This document shows positions 32,160-42,116 of a DNA stretch of 64,000 bases, in pieces (position 1 is the stretch's first letter; each line of letters starts with the position of its first letter). The stretch comes from Pyralis farinalis (lineage: Eukaryota; Arthropoda; Insecta; Lepidoptera; Pyralidae): the NCBI GenBank assembly GCA_947507595.1, contig OX382263.1:8928001-8992000 (forward strand). Direction: 5' to 3'. Under the pieces are notes generated by a model that was not told the origin of the DNA, did no database searches, and saw nothing but the letters and a program-made list of their open reading frames with translations. Both the position numbers and the translations under genes were made by a program.

Positions 32160-32490
32160 CATATTAAATATTTACCGTAGCTTACGAACGCTTGCAGTAC
32201 AGTAAATATCTCTCGAGCATTGCCACCTCTGCTGCTGCGCAGTACTCCTTGGGAGCTTGCTGGCGACTTCAATCACGCTAACACAGTGCTCCTTAGGAGC
32301 TTGCTAGCGACCTTACTCACTAAACCTATACTTGGCTGCGGTTTCCTGTCAGGTGGAGGTATTTCCCTAGTCGGGCTGCTATAATACGCTACCTTAAATC
32401 TTAAAAACATCCAAACCAAGACATATAGCCATGTTCATACACACAAATGTTTCTCCTGTGTGGGACTCGAACCCGAGAGCTTCGGTGTTG
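32160..32490 (-). repeat. SINE A2
   Basis: From ttaccgtagcttacgaacgc to the head (gggactcgaacccgagagc). Contains a partial direct duplication (gtactccttgggagcttgct / gtgctccttaggagcttgct). Confidence 0.8.
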
Positions 32491-32496
32491 TTCTTT

Positions 32497-32640
32497 TTTT
32501 TACAATGTCGAAAGGCATGCATAAACGGCCCACTTGATGTAAAGTGGTTACCGTAGTCTATGAGTGCTTGTGATACAGGCAGTCACGATCACTCACTCTA
32601 TCCCAGCTGATAACAACTCCTTACAGTAGTAACCTAACCA
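32497..32640 (-). repeat. SINE A2 tail fragment
   Basis: aaaggcatgcataaacggcc, cccacttgatgtaaagtggt. Confidence 0.7.
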
Positions 32641-32654
32641 TTCAAAGGGTTATC

Positions 32655-32935
32655 TGATTAGATTAGATTTAGGTATCGGATGAACGCCGGCTGCACGTAC
32701 GAACAAGTGTCATGTTCCGCCTGTGCAAGCGAGAGCGCGGAACAAGCGATAGAGATGCACGATCGGCCATAGCGTTCGGCTTGTGACGCGTCTATCTCTC
32801 TTCCACTCCATCGGCCGATGCGTCTGAGTAGAAGAGACAGCGGCAGCACACAACCTACACGTGAACTGTTTTGTCAACTGTTGAATGTTTTCTTATGACG
32901 GTATCTCGTAAAATTATCGTCCGTAAACCGACTTT
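32655..32935 (-). repeat. Repeat F3, long copy
   Basis: cgccggctgcacgtacgaac to gtccgtaaaccgactttaca, with a self-complementary ccactccatcggccgatgcg core. Confidence 0.75.
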
Positions 32936-32944
32936 ACAGACAAC

Positions 32945-33330
32945 GAATTTTTTTATACCACTAAGGTGGCAATTAAGCTTAGGGCCTGCCTGATGGTAAA
33001 CAGTCACCGTAGCCTATGGACATTTGCAACACCAGGGGCGTCACTCATGCGTTGCCGACCCTCTAAAAACCTCTTCACACATTTCTTGAAGAATTCCATG
33101 CTGTATATTCCCTAGGGAAAACCTCGGCTGGGAGCTCATTCCACAGCTTGAGAATTCTAAGACGAAAACTTCTCTGGAACCGCACAGTGCGCGACCATTG
33201 CGGTTCCAGCGTGTGAGGGTGAACTCCCCGCTGTCGGCGAGCGGTGCGGTTATAAAAAGTAACTGTCTTCTCTTCTTCTGCATCGTTTCGAACAATTCTT
33301 CAGAGCACAACCATGACATGATGTGACTGC
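32945..33330 (-). pseudogene. LINE-J C-terminus with A2-like tail
   Basis: The minus strand carries RFQRSFRLRILKLWNELPAE and VFPREYTAW, then a stop, then gtcggcaacgcatgagtgac and the tail cgtagcctatggac...ccatcaggcaggcc ending in a tataaaaaaatt (all as read on the coding strand or its complement). The tail shares its plan with the SINE A2 tail. Frameshifted. Confidence 0.65.
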
Positions 33331-33339
33331 CGTCAACGC

Positions 33340-33505
33340 CGTTGTTGGATGTGCGGGTTTCCTCACGATGTTTTCCTACCGCCGAGCAACCGATAATTAC
33401 AAATATATACACAAATCCGAATACAGCGATAGCACAGTGGATAATGTACAGGCCTATTACTACCTGGTCCCAGGTTGAAATCCTGGCGGGGGCATGTAAG
33501 ACACA
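33340..33505 (-). repeat. Repeat B, rearranged
   Basis: ggtttcctcacgatgttttc and then a head in the opposite sense (gatagcacagtggataatgt, ggttgaaatcc), so two inverted pieces abut at about 33425. Confidence 0.6.
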
Positions 33506-33842
33506 AATGTTTGCCCTGTGTGTCACGTTGCGTTATTCACGAATGCGCCACCAAGCTCGTCGAATATATTAATTAGCAAATATTAATTAACATACCGCGG
33601 AGGGGGCCGCGAGAAGTTAATCTGTGATAAGAGGGCTGTGCAATGAAAAAGGTTGAAAAACACTGTACTGGGCTATCACAGGGGCAAAATGCCACCTCGT
33701 CTTGTTGTAAATACATTTACTTGTGGATAATTATCTTGTCTGTACGGATTATAATAAACACGATAGCATATTAATGAACGATAATTTGATACCATATCTA
33801 TATTATCAGTACAATTTAATTGAAACACGTGGTCGTTGATGA

Positions 33843-34740
33843 AAAAGATAAAAATCATTCGTTTGCCATTAGGCCTTTACGGGCACTTAGATACGTATTA
33901 CATTCTTAAAATTAGATCATATTGTATCTTATTTATTTTTCATAGATTAAACTGTCTTTCTTAATTTACCAGTATTTCAAAAATGACCATGGGCGAAGAA
34001 GAAATACGAAAAGAAACTTGCCAATATGGGTCTTTTTAGGGTTCCGTACCCAAAGGGTAAAACGGAACCCTATTACTGAGGCTCCGCTGTCCGTCCGTCC
34101 GTCCGTCCGTCCGTCCGTCCGTCCGTCTGTCACCAGGCTGTATCTCATGAACCGTGATAGTTAGACAGTTGAAATTTTCACAGATGATGTATTTCTGTTG
34201 CCGCTATAACAACAAATACTAAAAAATAGAATAAAATAAATATTTAAGGGGGCTCCCATACAACAAACGTGATTTTTTGCTGTTTTTGTAGATAATGGTA
34301 CGGAACCCTTCGTGTGCGAGTCCGACTCGCACTTGGCCGATTTTTTTCATCATCAATATATATTACAATACGAGGTAACCGTGAGGATATTTATTTATTT
34401 AAATAGTTCTCTAAGTGAGTCCCTGGAGCTCATGTTATACTTAAATAGAACTGATGGCTCTCTTTTGTAATATAAAAATAGTTTTAATAACAGCCATGAC
34501 TATATGACGTAATACTGTGAAAGTAGCTGAAATAGACTGCCATATCTGTCCATTGCTGCTGAGCTTACTGGCCAGTTTTTTAAATGGGCCCCACTGTAAT
34601 GAGTCTATTGTAATTCCAAGAAATACAGTATCATTAATAAATTCTAGTACATTATTGTCAATGAGAACTTCTGTATTGGCATATGGCACATTTTGTAATT
34701 TACATTCAAGCGAAATTATTAAAACTATTAAACATTAAAA
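33843..34740 (-). pseudogene. CR1-b 3' end, split by F2
   Basis: The 3' UTR (gccattaggcctttacgggc) and, after the F2 insertion, coding remains (FLGITIDSLQWGP, QKRAISSI) match 10249-11250. Internal deletions remove several short segments. Confidence 0.8.
34037..34347 (+). repeat. F2 repeat nested in CR1-b
   Basis: Almost identical to 2441-2750, including the TCCG run. CR1-b reads tatgggtctttt before it and catcatcaatatatattaca after it; the unbroken site is visible at 63962-64000. Confidence 0.9.
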
Positions 34741-35029
34741 ACACAGAGGATCATTAGGAAATGCCCATTAAATTATTTTATTGTATTATTGAGTCAATAG
34801 CTCCACACTGGCAATTATTTTTAATCATTGTATAGATATGAGTGTATTCACAGACTTGATGTCCATTATACACGTCTGGTGAAAAAAGTGAACTGGAGAA
34901 TTACATACCTTAGGTAGGTTTCATTCGGCATACAATAATTAATAATATTGCAGTTTGAAGGCTTGGAGTTTATAGAGGGTGTCAGTGAGTGAAGTATAAT
35001 TTGCTTGGTGACAATCTGCAGTGATAGTG
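34741..35029. other. Non-coding, nothing recognised
   Basis: Short single-copy-looking stretch. Confidence 0.35.
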
Positions 35030-35386
35030 GACCGGCCTCTATAAGCATACGACCCGCCTGATGTAAGGCGGTTACCGTAGCCTGAACGCTCGCAATACAT
35101 AAGTATCGTTCGCGCGCTCTTCTGCTGCTATCGAAGCAATTCCTTAGGAGCTTACTGAAGACCTCACTCACACTCAGAAACAAATTAACCTTCCAGGGAG
35201 TTGTTATTTGGGTGCGGTTTTCTGTGAGGTCTCCACCTCCGTACCTCCGTACTTCCCCAGAAGGGCTGCTTTGATGCGCCTACCTCTCTTAAATCTTAAA
35301 GACATCTAGACCAAGACAAACAGACATGTTAATGCACACAAATATTTGTCCTGTGTAGAAATCGAACCAACGAGTATTGGTGTCAA
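35030..35386 (-). repeat. SINE A2
   Basis: ataagcatacgacccgcctg to cgaaccaacgagtattggtg. A small triplication of ctccgtac lies near 35238. Confidence 0.8.
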
Positions 35387-35443
35387 GGAACTAGGAAATT
35401 ATATTTCGTAAGATATGTGATGTTAAAAAAGGTCTGACTTAGG

Positions 35444-35505
35444 AAAAGCAGACCAATCTTACCTAACCTAAGTTAGCTTAGGTTAGGTAAGATTGGTCTG
35501 CTTTT
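35444..35505. repeat. Perfect palindrome, 29-bp arms
   Basis: 35444-35472 and 35477-35505 are exact reverse complements around ttag. The arm resembles the repeat B block that carries ttacctaacctaag. Confidence 0.95.
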
Positions 35506-36227
35506 GCTTGTAGATCGTGAAGGTTTGACGACAGTCGCACTGTATAACCAAATCTTATGGCTTTGGATATTAAGAAGAAGGGTGTTGCGTGGTGGCAGCT
35601 TGTCTCCTTTTAATGTGATGATTAACATAACAAAACATATGTATGTTCGAAAATTGAATAGAAATTTGTAACGCACGTAGTTTGTATTTGTGTATAAGTG
35701 TGGAAGGATACCTGAGACGAATCGTACAGCATTACTGTCACTCTACTGTCTGTCCATACGTACGTCAAGTGATGAAAGTTCGTGAACAATTTACAGATAC
35801 AATATCAATATATTAAATATGTTAAGCAACAAAAACTTTGTATCCCTTTTTACGAAAATTACGCGGACGAAGGAGTGCGAAATTTGTCATAATTAAAGAA
35901 CACATGGCGAAGAAGTGCAGAAGTGTAAAAAATGTGCATAATATGTGTTACATTACAAAATATACAAAATTGAACAAAATAAATCTTTTCAAAGTGAAAT
36001 ACAAAATGTTGATAATCAATATCTGTCAGTATGAAATACACATTAGACAGGGATCAAACAGTCACACTGAGATTATATATTGTAGCTAAAGAGTCATTAA
36101 ATAATATTGTTGAAGTAAAATATACATTGTTTACTTTGTACATACATTGTGAATTGACTTACTCTTGTTTGTAAGTGAATATATTTTATAATATACTGTT
36201 ATATTAAGATAGTTGTTAAAATACGAA
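35506..36227. other. Non-coding, nothing recognised
   Basis: Contains an 83-codon Lys-rich frame (35838-36089) without recognisable features and a phrase (tgcgaaatttgtcataatta) typical of dispersed repeats. Confidence 0.35.
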
Positions 36228-36535
36228 GAGGCATGCTCCATTGGTTCAGACATGTAGAAAGAATGCAGGATGAAAGAATGACGAAGCATATATACAATGC
36301 AAAAGTGGAAGGATGTAGGAGCCGAGGAAGGCCAAGACTTACCTACCATGACCAAATTGGTCGTGTTCTATCAGAAGGTGATGCCAGGAGCCCTAGAAAT
36401 CGGCGAGTATGTATGAGAAGAGCAATTAATGTTAAAGAAGCAAGTGAGATATGTAAGAATCACGTAGCGCTCGGTTCTCTCTGCCTACCCCGCAAGAGAT
36501 TTGGCGTGAAATTATAGATAGAGATAGATATTAAG
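36228..36535 (+). pseudogene. LINE-R C-terminal fragment, best copy
   Basis: Open for 94 codons: MLHWFRHVERMQDERMTKHI, YNAKVEGCRSRGRPRLTYHD, then VLSEGDARSPRNRR and NVKEASEICK. It ends in the 3' UTR with gatagagatagata. The (W)F-HVERM and GRPR motifs are the usual C-terminus of RTE-like and related LINE polyproteins. Confidence 0.85.
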
Positions 36536-37074
36536 ATAGACAAATTAACCATGCACATTGGCTAAACATGTGGCTAGCACAGCATTAAAAAAACCTACGA
36601 AAATTTGAAACATGCGTTGTTTTTTTAATAGGGCTTAGCCAAGTTATACCATATTTGTAGATACTGGCAACTTACGTAATAGAACAAAATTAAAAATATA
36701 TGTGTCGCATCCGGTCATGAGTATGGATGTTTAAAACGAAACAAAAGCGCGCGAACGGTGCGGGGTGGCGCGCTTTGGCAGAATCAAGAGGTGACAAGTG
36801 AAGACGTCTTGGGATTGCCCTCTCGTTTCATATTTTCCTGAAAATGAATTACAAGTGCTGATTTAAACTTATGCTGTAATACGAATTGCATTGGATTTCT
36901 CAATGCACAACTGCCCACCATATGCCCGCATAATATAGGATAAACCGAAAAATCATACGAATACGAGATATACGAGTACCTATAAATAAACAAAAATAAA
37001 TATTGTCTGACAAATTACATAGCTTACTTACGCCCGCATAATATCTCACGTCGCCCATATAGGTTATCTTGGAG
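36536..37074. other. Non-coding, nothing recognised
   Basis: Includes a GC-rich patch at 36748-36780 (gcgcgcgaacggtgcggggt) but no gene. Confidence 0.35.
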
Positions 37075-37150
37075 GAAAAACTACGAAACAGATATACAAT
37101 GCGAAATTAGAAGGTTATAGGAGTCGAGGAAGGCCAAGACATACCAAAAT
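37075..37150 (+). repeat. LINE-R short fragment
   Basis: acgaaacagatatacaatgc and gaggaaggccaagacatacc only. Confidence 0.65.
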
Positions 37151-37295
37151 AATGTGCTTCAATTGCTTACAATACTTAAAAGTACGTAGCAGACTTATCT
37201 CTTAGCAAATTGTTTCAGTCAACCTAGGGATAAATGAAAGATAATTACGGAAAGGTAGGTGGCACATTGTAGACAATGCTATTGTGTTCTACGTA

Positions 37296-38483
37296 GTCTG
37301 GCCATAAATACTGTTAAAATTAAAAATAAACAAAATATTACATTTGAATTTGGAATCTGTCATTTTTATATGATTGTTCATTGAGTTTTCTCATTTTGGA
37401 GTCTGGTGATAAAGAGAACCGAATCGCTGTGATTGCATTACCTACACAAAGTAGGTATGGAGCCAAATGCAATTTTTAAAACTCTCCATACGCTTGGTAT
37501 AGTAAAATGTTTGTGTACCGGGCTATTAATAGGTACAATGAGACCTCCTCTGTTTGTGACAGAAAAAGATCTAGTCGTCCACGTAGTGTTCGTACAAAAA
37601 AGGTGGTCAAAGCAGTAAGGGAAAGAATTCGAAGAAATCCTGTCCGAAAGCAGAAGATTTTATCTCGGGAGATGAAGATAGCACCTAGAACCATGTTTCG
37701 TATTTTAAAAGATGACTTAGGACTTACAGCCTATAAGAGACGTACTGGTTATTGTTAAAATCCTTTTTTTAATCATCACCAACTGATAATTAAAAAAAGG
37801 ATTTTAACAAACAAAATGACCGTATTTATGCTTAAAGCTCTAAGGAAGCTTCCCAATTAGTCGATAGAGTGCAAAGTGGGCACTATCCGACTCCAGTGAT
37901 GGTTTGGTGGGGTATTAGCTATGAAGGAGTGACTGAGCCATACTTTTGTGAAAAAGGTATCAAAACATCGGCACAAGACAAGTGTATTAAGATACCATTC
38001 TTGAGAAGGTAGTGAAGCCCCTTAACAACACCATGTTCAATAACCAAGAATGGTGCTTCCACCAAGACTCGGCGCCGGGTCTTAAAGCTCGGTCTACTCA
38101 GTCTTGGTTGGAAACGAACGTTTCGGACTTCATCAGAGCTGAAGACTGGCCGTCGTCTAGTCCCGATCTTAATCTGCTGGATTATGATTTATGGTCAGTT
38201 TTAGAAAGTACGGCTTGCTCTAAACGCCATGATAATTTAGAGTCCCTAAAACAATCCGTACGATTGGCAGTGAAGAATTTTCCCATGGAAAGAGTACGTG
38301 CTTCTATTGATAACGGCCTCAACGTTTAAAGGACTGTATGGCGGCCAATGGAGACCACTTCGAATAAGCTTTTTATATTTTAAACTGTTCTATATTTATG
38401 TATTCAACTAACATACTGTAAAAGTAATAAATTTTATTTGCAATAGAATTATTTTTTTGTTGTTTCAGTATTTATGTCAAGAC
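37296..38483 (+). mobile_element. DD37D mariner (maT-like), full length, defective
   Basis: Terminal inverted repeats of 18 bp, gtctggccataaatactg at 37296-37313 and its complement at 38466-38483 with two mismatches, are flanked by TA at 37294-37295 and 38484-38485. The element is 1,188 bp, slightly short for its group because of an internal loss. Confidence 0.85.
37410..38329 (+). pseudogene. Mariner DD37D transposase pseudogene
   Basis: The N-terminal region (NRIAVIAL, HKVGMEPNAIFKTLHTLGIV) shifts frame near 37505, then MFVYRAINRYNETSS and RPRSVRTKKVVKAVRERIRR give the helix-turn-helix part. At 37754-37808 coding collapses into a 20-bp inverted repeat, and the segment with the first catalytic Asp is missing. 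Coding resumes with EASQLVDRVQSGHYPTPVMV after a TAA at about 37837, shifts again near 37980, then runs from 38012 with FHQDSAPGLKARSTQSW and SSSPDLNLLDYDLWSVLEST. The second and third Asp are 37 residues apart (DD37D). Transposition would need the missing Asp, so this copy is dead. Confidence 0.85.
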
Positions 38484-38485
38484 TA

Positions 38486-39035
38486 GGTATATATTAATAG
38501 CTAAATGCATATTGAAATCCAAAGTTATGACAGATTAATCCGAAGCCGAGAATTTAATTGGAAATTTATTTATTTTTCTTTCGGAATCTTACACAAATGA
38601 GATTAATACTATTCCCCACTGCTGTGTTTCTTTATGTTTTATCTTTAAATATAAATAACCAAATAAAGGTTGTCAACATGGGTTTTACGCTCATTTTGTA
38701 CGAAAATCGAACGTACCACCTTCATTATTGTATCGATACTAGAATATTTTAAAGATTATTAATAATTTTAGTTGTTTGTTTTATATCTTTATTGCATTGT
38801 TTACAATTATAATTACAAGTGTAAGAATTACATGATTTGCAAAGGAATAATCCTTCGAGGAATCTCTTCCAGCCAACCATGAATAAGTTCCTACTTATTC
38901 AAAATTAATACTATTTATTTACTATATTAGGGACTGGAGGCAACGTAGATATAACTTCTTTTTTATTATATTATTTGAAAACCATATTTTTTATATTAAT
39001 GTTAGTATTTTTTTTGTATTTGTAAGGAGCAGTGC
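38486..39035. repeat. AT-rich stretch with LINE-like 3' tail
   Basis: 38770-38890 (atctttattgcattgtttac, atgatttgcaaagg, aatctcttccagccaacca) matches 40185-40285 in the same sense. It is probably the 3' UTR complement of a LINE. The rest is unremarkable. Confidence 0.45.
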
Positions 39036-39039
39036 ATAT

Positions 39040-39240
39040 ACCACTATGTATCGCTTGCTCGGCTGTGAAGGAAAACATCGCACGTTCAGATAATTATATT
39101 TCGAAAGACCTTACCTAAGAAAAGTCTAATTTTCAATCTGGGTTGTGGAGCCCTGACGGCTGTCGATTCGTGCAAAAATCAGAATCTTCACTAAATCCTT
39201 AGTCTTAGGTAGCGGACGCCGCCAATTTTTATGTATTAGG
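39040..39240 (+). repeat. Repeat B
   Basis: gctgtgaaggaaaacatcgc, gaaagaccttacctaagaaa, gggttgtggagccctgacgg. Confidence 0.65.
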
Positions 39241-39264
39241 ACGCGGAATATCGCTAAGAGTTAT

Positions 39265-39545
39265 GATGACAGCTCGATAGCGTTGTTGCGCGTGTCTTTC
39301 TAACCGAACACGCAGGTTAAACAACGCGACCGCAGCCTGTCTATGGGTGGGTTTAACTATCTCGACTTTATCCGTGCTTCTGGAGGGCACGTTAAGCCGT
39401 CGGTCCCGGTGGTTGTCGATAGATAACAGTCGTTAAGCTAAGTCAGTGGCTCTCAGGCGGCTTGAAATCACTGGCCTCCGCCAAGCCGCATTTGAGTAGC
39501 GTGGTGGAGTATGCTCTAAACCCCATCGGTTGGAGACTATCGAGG
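39265..39545 (-). repeat. Repeat C
   Basis: Inverted match to 21690-21990 over the whole length (cgatagcgttgttgcgcgtg, gtcggtcccggtggttgtcg, gcctccgccaagccgcattt). Confidence 0.8.
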
Positions 39546-39546
39546 A

Positions 39547-40024
39547 GTGAGAGTCTTCCAGGCACTGGGGATCGGTGAGGGTACTGTGAAGGCGATAATA
39601 GCCGTCTTCGACCACGACCTTGATAACGTACAGTACACGCAAATCACCACAAACAACATCGTTGTGGTGAGGATCCGAAACTGGTGCCTGGAAGATTACA
39701 CTGGTCTCCTACTACTTCGAACCGGACAAGCCTATGGAGCCATACCTGGAGCAGCTCAGACGGATTTAGCGACGACAACACGAAGAGTTTCTGGTGGGGC
39801 AGCTCCCAAGAGTACTCCAGGGGGGAGATGATGTCTGGAGCCTTAGGGGAGCTGGGCCTTCAGATACTTAATTCGGGCGACGTCCCGACATTCGATACCG
39901 TTCGAGGCGGAAAGAGGTACAGCAGCCATGTCGACAAGACGGCCTGCTCTGAGGATATGCTGAGCCTGGTGGATGGCTGGCGCGTCTCGGAGGCCCTAAC
40001 GTCCTTGGACCACAACCGCATTCA
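39547..40024 (+). pseudogene. R1-clade LINE endonuclease fragment
   Basis: Reads TTNNIVVVRIRN, then after a shift ITLVSYYFEPDKPMEPYLEQ, then ALGELGLQILNSGDVPTFDT, VRGGKRYSSHVDKTACSEDM and WRVSEALTSLDHNRI. The order and the SLDHNRI end (SDH motif of apurinic endonucleases) fit R1-clade elements. GC content is much higher than around it. At least two frameshifts and an internal loss near 39780. Confidence 0.75.
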
Positions 40025-40066
40025 GGAAGTACCTCCACCTCACATAAATGAGGTGGAGGTACTTCC
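40025..40066. repeat. Fold-back junction, 18-bp arms
   Basis: 40025-40042 and 40049-40066 are exact reverse complements (ggaagtacctccacctca) around cataaa. Both arms are SINE A2 middle sequence. Confidence 0.95.
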
Positions 40067-40150
40067 TCAGATGGGCTGCTTTGATGCGCCCTACCTCTCT
40101 TAAAACATCCAGACCAAGACAAACAGACATGTACATTATGCTGTGCTACT
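40049..40150 (-). repeat. SINE A2 fragment
   Basis: ggaggtacttcctcagatgg to gaccaagacaaacagacatg. Confidence 0.8.
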
Positions 40151-40184
40151 AGGCTGCTATGATGAGCCTAACTACTAATCTAGT

Positions 40185-40285
40185 TTTTTTTTATAATAAC
40201 TTTATTGCATTATTTACAATTATAATACAAGTATAAAAATTACATGATTTGCAAAGGCGGGCTTATTCCTTCGTGGAATCTCTTC
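40185..40285 (-). repeat. LINE-like 3' tail
   Basis: Second copy of the sequence at 38770-38890, starting with a T run. Confidence 0.55.
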
Positions 40286-40472
40286 CAGCCAACCATTTGC
40301 TTTAGAGTTCCTGAATGGAGCAATGAACAGCGGTGAGAAAAAGAGATCAAAGAGAGTATATATGAATATGACATTTAATACACTAAATAGCTTTATTGTA
40401 CAGAAAAAAAAAATCTAATAAAATAATAATAATAAGATAAACAACGAATACACACATTATATAGATACTGGT

Positions 40473-40475
<3 letters not shown>

Positions 40476-40507
<32 letters not shown>
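40476..40507. repeat. (AT)n microsatellite
   Basis: About 15 dinucleotide units. Confidence 0.95.
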
Positions 40508-40510
<3 letters not shown>

Positions 40511-40539
40511 TAAACGATAACTACACAACCTACCCAACC

Positions 40540-40790
40540 CTAACCCGACGCGGGATTACCATAGAGCTTGTTTAATTTAATTTTAAAGGAGCTTACGGAC
40601 TGTGAAAGCCTAATTTCCACAGGAAGTTTTTGTACTAATACTAATGCATTTACATACTTGTTGTAAAATGGATTCCATACCCACTTTAATTGTAAACGAA
40701 TGAGTGATTTATACATGTGAAGAAAGGTTGATGGTGGGGTGAAGACTGAACCAGATCTCATATATAAAGATAATGAAATGTCAGCCAGAC
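40540..40790 (-). pseudogene. LINE RT C-terminal fragment with internal deletion
   Basis: HMYKSLIRLQLKWVWNPFYN and KYVNALVLVQ (RT thumb) run directly into KLPVEIRLSQSVSSFKIKLN (extreme C-terminus). In relatives these blocks are about 100 residues apart, so the middle is deleted in frame. Stop at 40540. Confidence 0.65.
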
Positions 40791-40948
40791 GATATTAATA
40801 TAAAAAATGGTTTATTATTGTGTTAAATTAAAACTGATTCAGAGTTCTGGCCTTGAAAGCGTAGTAACAGACAGATATGGTAATTATGATAATTTTATTC
40901 ACGTTGCCATTTGAATGCAGTTACAAATGGCATACACTCAATTTAACT

Positions 40949-41050
40949 GGGCGAGCTCGGTGGCACAGTGGTTAATGACGCGATTTTGACACCACCGCCC
41001 TTGGGTTCGATTCTTACACAGGACAAATAGTGTGCATGACATGTCTGTTT
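40949..41050 (+). repeat. SINE A head fragment
   Basis: gcgagctcggtggcacagtg, box B ggttcgattc, then gacatgtctgtttgta. Confidence 0.8.
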
Positions 41051-41085
41051 GTACGCTGCGACGCGTTCACCTATACGATGCGTTT

Positions 41086-41466
41086 GATGAGCTAGGTGGC
41101 GCAGTCGTGTCGCGACTTTTACACTAACGCTCGTGGATTCGATTCCCACACAAGGCAAATATTTGTGTGCATGAACATGTCTGTTTGTATTGGTCTGGAT
41201 GTTTTAAGACTGGTAGGGCGCATCAAAGCAGCCCGTCTATGGAAGTACCTCCACCTCACAGAAAACCGCAGCCAAATAACAGCTCCCTAGAGGATTGTTG
41301 TGTTCCTGCGTATGAGTGAGGTCACCAGTAAACTCCCAAGGAGTTGTTGTGTAAGCAACAGAGGAGGCATCGCGCGAGTGATACTTTATATATCGCAAGC
41401 GTTAATAGGCTACGGTACCCGCTTTACATCAGGTGGGCCGTCTGCTGTCCGACGTAGTATAAAAAA
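41086..41466 (+). repeat. SINE A2, full length
   Basis: Head through tataaaaaaa. Close to the consensus of the window. Confidence 0.9.
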
Positions 41467-41554
41467 ACGTTCCTACCAACGATTTTATAATTGTATGAAG
41501 ATCAGATTTTATTGACTGGGTAGAATGGTTGGTATTTTAGAGAGTTAAAGTCAA

Positions 41555-41922
41555 CAATACAAGCATACATCCCACCTGATGTAAAGCGGGTACCGTAGCC
41601 TATTAACGCCTGCGATATATTATATTATCACTCGCGTGATGCCTCCTCTGCTACTTACACAGCAACTCCTTGGGAGCTTACTGGTGACCTCACTCACACG
41701 CAGGAACACAACAACCCTCCTAGGGAGTTGTTTATATGGCTGCCGTTTCCTGTGAGGTGGAGGTACTTCAGAATGCTTTGATGCGCCCTACCTCTCTTAT
41801 AACATCCAGTCCAAGACAAACAGACATGTTCATGCACACAAATGTTTGCCTTGTGTGGGAATCGAACCCACGAGCGTTGGTGTCAAAGTCGCGTCACTCG
41901 CGACTGAGCCACCGAGCTCGTC
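41555..41922 (-). repeat. SINE A2, full length, tail-to-tail with previous
   Basis: Tail complement at 41560, head ending accgagctcgtc at 41922. With 41086-41466 it forms a 0.84-kb inverted pair around about 90 bp. Confidence 0.9.
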
Positions 41923-41976
41923 ATTGTCGTACCAATGCTGGAAAGCGCTCACCACTTTATACCGCCGATGTTGTGT

Positions 41977-42116
41977 TCATGCGAGTGAGTGACGTTACCA
42001 CCTCACAGAAATCTGCAGCCAAATAACAATTCGCTGGACAGATGTTGTTGTGTCCATGCGAGTGAGTGACGTTACTACCTCACCCTCCAGGTAATTGTTA
42101 TTTGGCTGCAGTTTTG
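41977..42116. repeat. SINE A2 middle, duplicated and inverted
   Basis: atgcgagtgagtgacgttac occurs at 41979 and 42057, and ctgcagccaaataacaatt at 42012 is mirrored by aattgttatttggctgcag at about 42094-42112. Confidence 0.75.

Noticed and set aside
33041..33526. 161-codon reading frame as a novel gene
   Set aside because: It crosses LINE-J C-terminal sequence in the wrong frame and a repeat B fragment.
35838..36089. 83-codon Lys-rich frame
   Set aside because: AT-rich codons, no motif, adjacent phrase typical of dispersed repeats.
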